This document shows positions 61,570-64,000 of a stretch of 64,000 bases of DNA, in pieces. The DNA lies in the NCBI GenBank assembly GCA_031549565.1, contig JAVBPO010000138.1, positions 1-64,000 on the forward strand, given 5' to 3'. This DNA is from JAVBSX01 sp031549565 (GTDB lineage Bacteria > Planctomycetota > Planctomycetia > Pirellulales > Thermoguttaceae). A program made the translations under genes and the position numbers. Every line of letters begins with the position of its first letter. Position 1 is the first letter of the stretch. The notes below the pieces were generated by a model. That model had not been told where the DNA came from and did no database searches. It saw nothing but the letters and a program-made list of their open reading frames with translations.

Positions 61570-62190
61570 TTTTCTAAGTCCTTGTCGCCCAATCGCTTGT
61601 AACAGGGACTTGTTTCCGCAATCAAACGCCGCAAGCGAAAAGTGCCGGAATCAGTGCCGGCGCAAAACGCCACATACGGACCCAAAGGGTGCGAAAGGGA
61701 ATCTTTGCCAAATCGGTCGTCTTGATTAACGAAGTGAATTCGGTAGAGGTTTTTTCTGCTTCACACGGGGCAATCTGGTTGGGTTGCCCATTTCTTCAAT
61801 AAGGCACCGTACGTCAACCGTGGTGACAGGTGGGCGACTTTCTGGGTAAACGGTCGACTTCGGTTTGAAACGCGCACAGGTCAAACAATCGCCCCGCCAG
61901 CTTCATTCATGCTGCCCAGTGGTGAGGGGGGCGCTTTCACGCCAAAATCCCCGTTCCGAGTAGGGGACAAAAGTAGGGGACTCTTGATTTTTGCCTGTTA
62001 TTCGAAGTCCCCTTCTAACTCCATACGCCATCTTGCTTTAGGCGAGTAGGGGACAGGGGACTCCACCCTTAAGAAAAATAAATTCAGTCCCCTACTCCAC
62101 CTGTGGCGTTGAAAGGGACCGGGAAAGGGGCTTTGAAGCTCCCTTCTCCCCGCCCCTTTCTCCACCCGGTTCACAGGTGAAATCGCAACG
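61570..62190. other. Non-coding stretch after the tRNA, with iteron-like repeats
   Basis: No gene is supported in these 620 bases. The second half carries copies of GAGTAGGGGAC or its complement (61958, 61972, 62044, 62087). The region could hold an attachment site or a replication origin of an integrated element; an integrase was not found in the window. Confidence 0.5.
61958..62097. repeat. GAGTAGGGGAC iteron-like repeats
   Basis: Copies: GAGTAGGGGAC 61958-61968 and 62044-62054; AGTAGGGGACTC 61972-61983; and the inverted GTCCCCTACTC 62087-62097. A weaker AGTCCCCTTCTAACTC lies near 62006-62021. They are close to the 3' end of the replication-type gene. Confidence 0.6.
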
Positions 62191-64000
62191 TTAATTATTC
62201 ATCGCCGCGATAACTTGATAGTGGGCGGACATCTTGCCGTTCTTTCCTTTTTTTTCGGTTTTGACGACATATCGTTTCACCATCAGCTTTTCCAAAATTT
62301 CACCGACCGTCTTCGTATTGAACGATGATTCGTCACGGATCGTTTTCTGCGGGACCGCTTCCGAATGGGCCGCAAGGATGCTCAGCACCTTCTGTTCCCT
62401 GTCGTTGAAGACCGGTGGGACGGGAGAATTCGAGTTGAATACGGAGGAGGGCGAGATACTTTCTGTGTCATCATTCACAAACACGCACGGATTCCAGTAG
62501 CGATCCGGGAATTTGCCCTCCGCGACGGTGAGCCGGTATTCACCGCCGAAGCCGACAGAGCCTCCGATCAGCATATTCAGTTCGTGAAAACCGGACCCGC
62601 TTCTGTACTTCGCACGGCGATTCAACAAAATCCACTGCCGAGCGAACTCCGCGAAACCGGACCAAGACAGGTCGTTCAGGTCGGGCATGCCCGTTTTATC
62701 GCCTGCGACCTTGGTAAAGTGATGAGCCAAAACCATCGTCGCACCGTGATCTTGACAAAGTGCAGTAATCTGACGCAGTTGGAGGCCCATATTCATTACG
62801 TTTTCAGCCCGCTCGCCGTCCATCATGAGATAAGCCGGATCGAAGATCACCACGTCCGGTTTCTCAACCTCCAGCCTGGCTTTGAGGTAGACGAGGTGCA
62901 TCGGATCGGCAATGTGCGGGACGGCGTCACAAATCAGCACGTCGGTTGCGACGGGGGTGGCCCCACTTTTCAGAAAACGCTCCATCGACGGCACGTATTC
63001 CTGTATCCACGTCAGCGATTTCTCGTGCATGATTCGATTGATCGCGTTGAGGATCGTCGCCAAGCCGGACTCGCCCGACATGACCAGCACCTTGCACGGC
63101 TTGACGACCTCAAATCTGCCGAGGAAGGAGAGACCGCTGCCGAGCGATAGAGCCAAGTCGAGCAGGATCGACGTTTTCAGGCATTTCTTCGGGCCGCCCA
63201 CGATCATCGGCTGCCCCTCAATCAGCACGTCCTGAATCAGAAAGTGCGGCGTCAGGTCCGCCTCAAGAAGCTGCTTGTGGCTATAAAAAACGAACGGATT
63301 TTCAGGAGGCGGCGTTGTTCGCAACTGAACGCCGATCCCCGAAAAAGCGGTGCCCGATCCCAAATTCAATAGCGGTTTCGCTTTCGCGTCGCTGATTTTA
63401 TGATCGATTTCCTTTTCCGACCACGGCGGCATACAACGAGGATTATAGCGTTCGAGAATCAGTCGCTTGGTCGTCGCTTCGTCCAATTTGAATTTCCAGA
63501 GCAAGGCGGACACGGCCCAAAACAATTGTCCGCTTCCATTCTGCCCTTGAATGGCCGGATCGACCGCATCAAGATAGCTCGCGGCCCGGCGGAGAAGTTC
63601 GTCGGTGACGGGAACCGCCGGAGATGCAGTGACGGTATCTTGTACGGTATTTTTGTGTGGCAGAAAACCGTCAATCCAAGTTCGTGGGAGAGGAGCCAGT
63701 TGCTCCGGGGTGACGAGCGGCTTTTCCCACGAATAGCGTTTGCCGGACTCATGGAGCGAGGGTGGGGCAATAATGTACTGGTTCCCAACCCGAATGTCGA
63801 TGCCGGTCGGTTCGTCTTTCCACTTGACCGTCGTCCGCCCGCTGATTTCGGCATCGGGGCGAACAAAGAAAAGATGGCGTCCACCGGAGCCTGTTTCGGC
63901 GACGGAAGTCGGGTCGATTTGCCCGAGTTTCTCGCTTATTGTTTCAATATCGTCGCTGCCACGCTTGCCGTCCTTGTCGTCAAGATCGAGAACGAGGCAG
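62191..64000 (-). CDS. Primase-polymerase/helicase fusion (element replication protein), 5' end missing
   Basis: The frame is open from the window edge to 62191 (about 602 codons). The N-terminal visible part belongs to the bifunctional primase-polymerase (Prim-Pol) type: LVLDLDDKDGKRGSDDIETI, TGSGGRHLFFVRP and DIRVGNQYIIAPPSLH. A small helical linker (ELLRRAASYLDAVDPAIQGQNG) joins a RepA/RecA-like ATPase with P-loop GGPKKCLKTS and Walker B VVIFDPAYLM. A winged-helix-like end follows (VLSILAAHSEAVPQKTIRDES). Such fusions replicate plasmids, phages and ICE-like elements. A short start at TTG 63525 is not the real beginning. Confidence 0.83.
   Translation of the reverse strand, partial: CLVLDLDDKDGKRGSDDIETISEKLGQIDPTSVAETGSGGRHLFFVRPDAEISGRTTVKWKDEPTGIDIRVGNQYIIAPPSLHESGKRYSWEKPLVTPEQLAPLPRTWIDGFLPHKNTVQDTVTASPAVPVTDELLRRAASYLDAVDPAIQGQNGSGQLFWAVSALLWKFKLDEATTKRLILERYNPRCMPPWSEKEIDHKISDAKAKPLLNLGSGTAFSGIGVQLRTTPPPENPFVFYSHKQLLEADLTPHFLIQDVLIEGQPMIVGGPKKCLKTSILLDLALSLGSGLSFLGRFEVVKPCKVLVMSGESGLATILNAINRIMHEKSLTWIQEYVPSMERFLKSGATPVATDVLICDAVPHIADPMHLVYLKARLEVEKPDVVIFDPAYLMMDGERAENVMNMGLQLRQITALCQDHGATMVLAHHFTKVAGDKTGMPDLNDLSWSGFAEFARQWILLNRRAKYRSGSGFHELNMLIGGSVGFGGEYRLTVAEGKFPDRYWNPCVFVNDDTESISPSSVFNSNSPVPPVFNDREQKVLSILAAHSEAVPQKTIRDESSFNTKTVGEILEKLMVKRYVVKTEKKGKNGKMSAHYQVIAAMNN

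Noticed and set aside
61335..61685. Minus-strand reading frame containing SRIRTCDLRFRKPSLYPLSYEG
   Set aside because: This is the translated antisense of the tRNA-Arg gene, a well-known spurious protein pattern.
63459..63884. Minus-strand frame near the right edge
   Set aside because: It overlaps the Prim-Pol frame, which shows family motifs; this one is Ser/Arg/Pro-rich and without similarity.

Overview
The window looks like chromosome of a Gram-negative member of the Planctomycetota (PVC group). No 16S gene is present, so this is inferred from gene content. It encodes an outer-membrane porin, an OmpA-type lipoprotein and Kdo transferase. It also has a Tat-exported ThuA-like protein, a Tat-exported TIM-barrel protein, a sulfatase, a Ser/Thr kinase with a large extracytoplasmic part, two membrane-anchored prenyltransferase-repeat proteins and several large low-complexity exported proteins. 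Nearly the whole window reads as ordinary chromosome. The last ~2.4 kb, after a tRNA-Arg gene, look like the edge of an integrated element.

Layout. 1-16.6 kb: partial ORF at the left edge, a Pro/Tyr/Gln-rich exported protein framed by an inverted repeat pair, a double-VWA membrane protein, a tandem HtrA-like protease, a small ATPase, an Arg/Ser-rich exported protein, a toroid protein, a frameshifted porin, an exported unknown and a ThuA protein. 16.7-28.5 kb: tmk, a TPR protein, rplU, a Ser/Thr kinase, a BlaI/BlaR1-like pair with a clear promoter and palindromic operators, and a second toroid protein. 28.7-46.4 kb: two unknown proteins plus a SNF2 helicase, exported proteins, sulfatase, IS110 remnant, universal stress protein, GH57 enzyme, purC, esterase, prepilin peptidase, CPBP protease, Dus, ferritin, sugar isomerase-like protein and OmpA lipoprotein. 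46.4-51 kb: nrfHA (nitrite ammonification), waaA and an MnmE-like GTPase. 51-58 kb: an F-type ATP synthase operon (atpI-like, B, E, F, H, A, G). Two tandem RelE/ParE-type toxin-antitoxin modules lie between atpA and atpG, and no atpD/atpC follows. 58-61.5 kb: His-rich lipoprotein, rpsO-pnp and tRNA-Arg(CCU). 61.6-64 kb: a repeat-rich non-coding stretch and a partial primase-polymerase/helicase gene.

The most striking feature is not a gene. At least twelve loci carry degenerate tandem repeats with a seven-base period (like the STRR heptamers of cyanobacteria). They use different heptamers at different sites and are usually paired with their own reverse complement a few tens of bases away, so each locus can fold into a long hairpin. 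Most lie between genes, three of them inside the atp operon. Several lie in frame inside conserved coding sequences (VWA protein, protease, GH57 enzyme). A second, REP/MITE-like set of GC-rich inverted repeats of about 90-120 bp recurs through the same window, and one half copy supplies the stop codon of purC.
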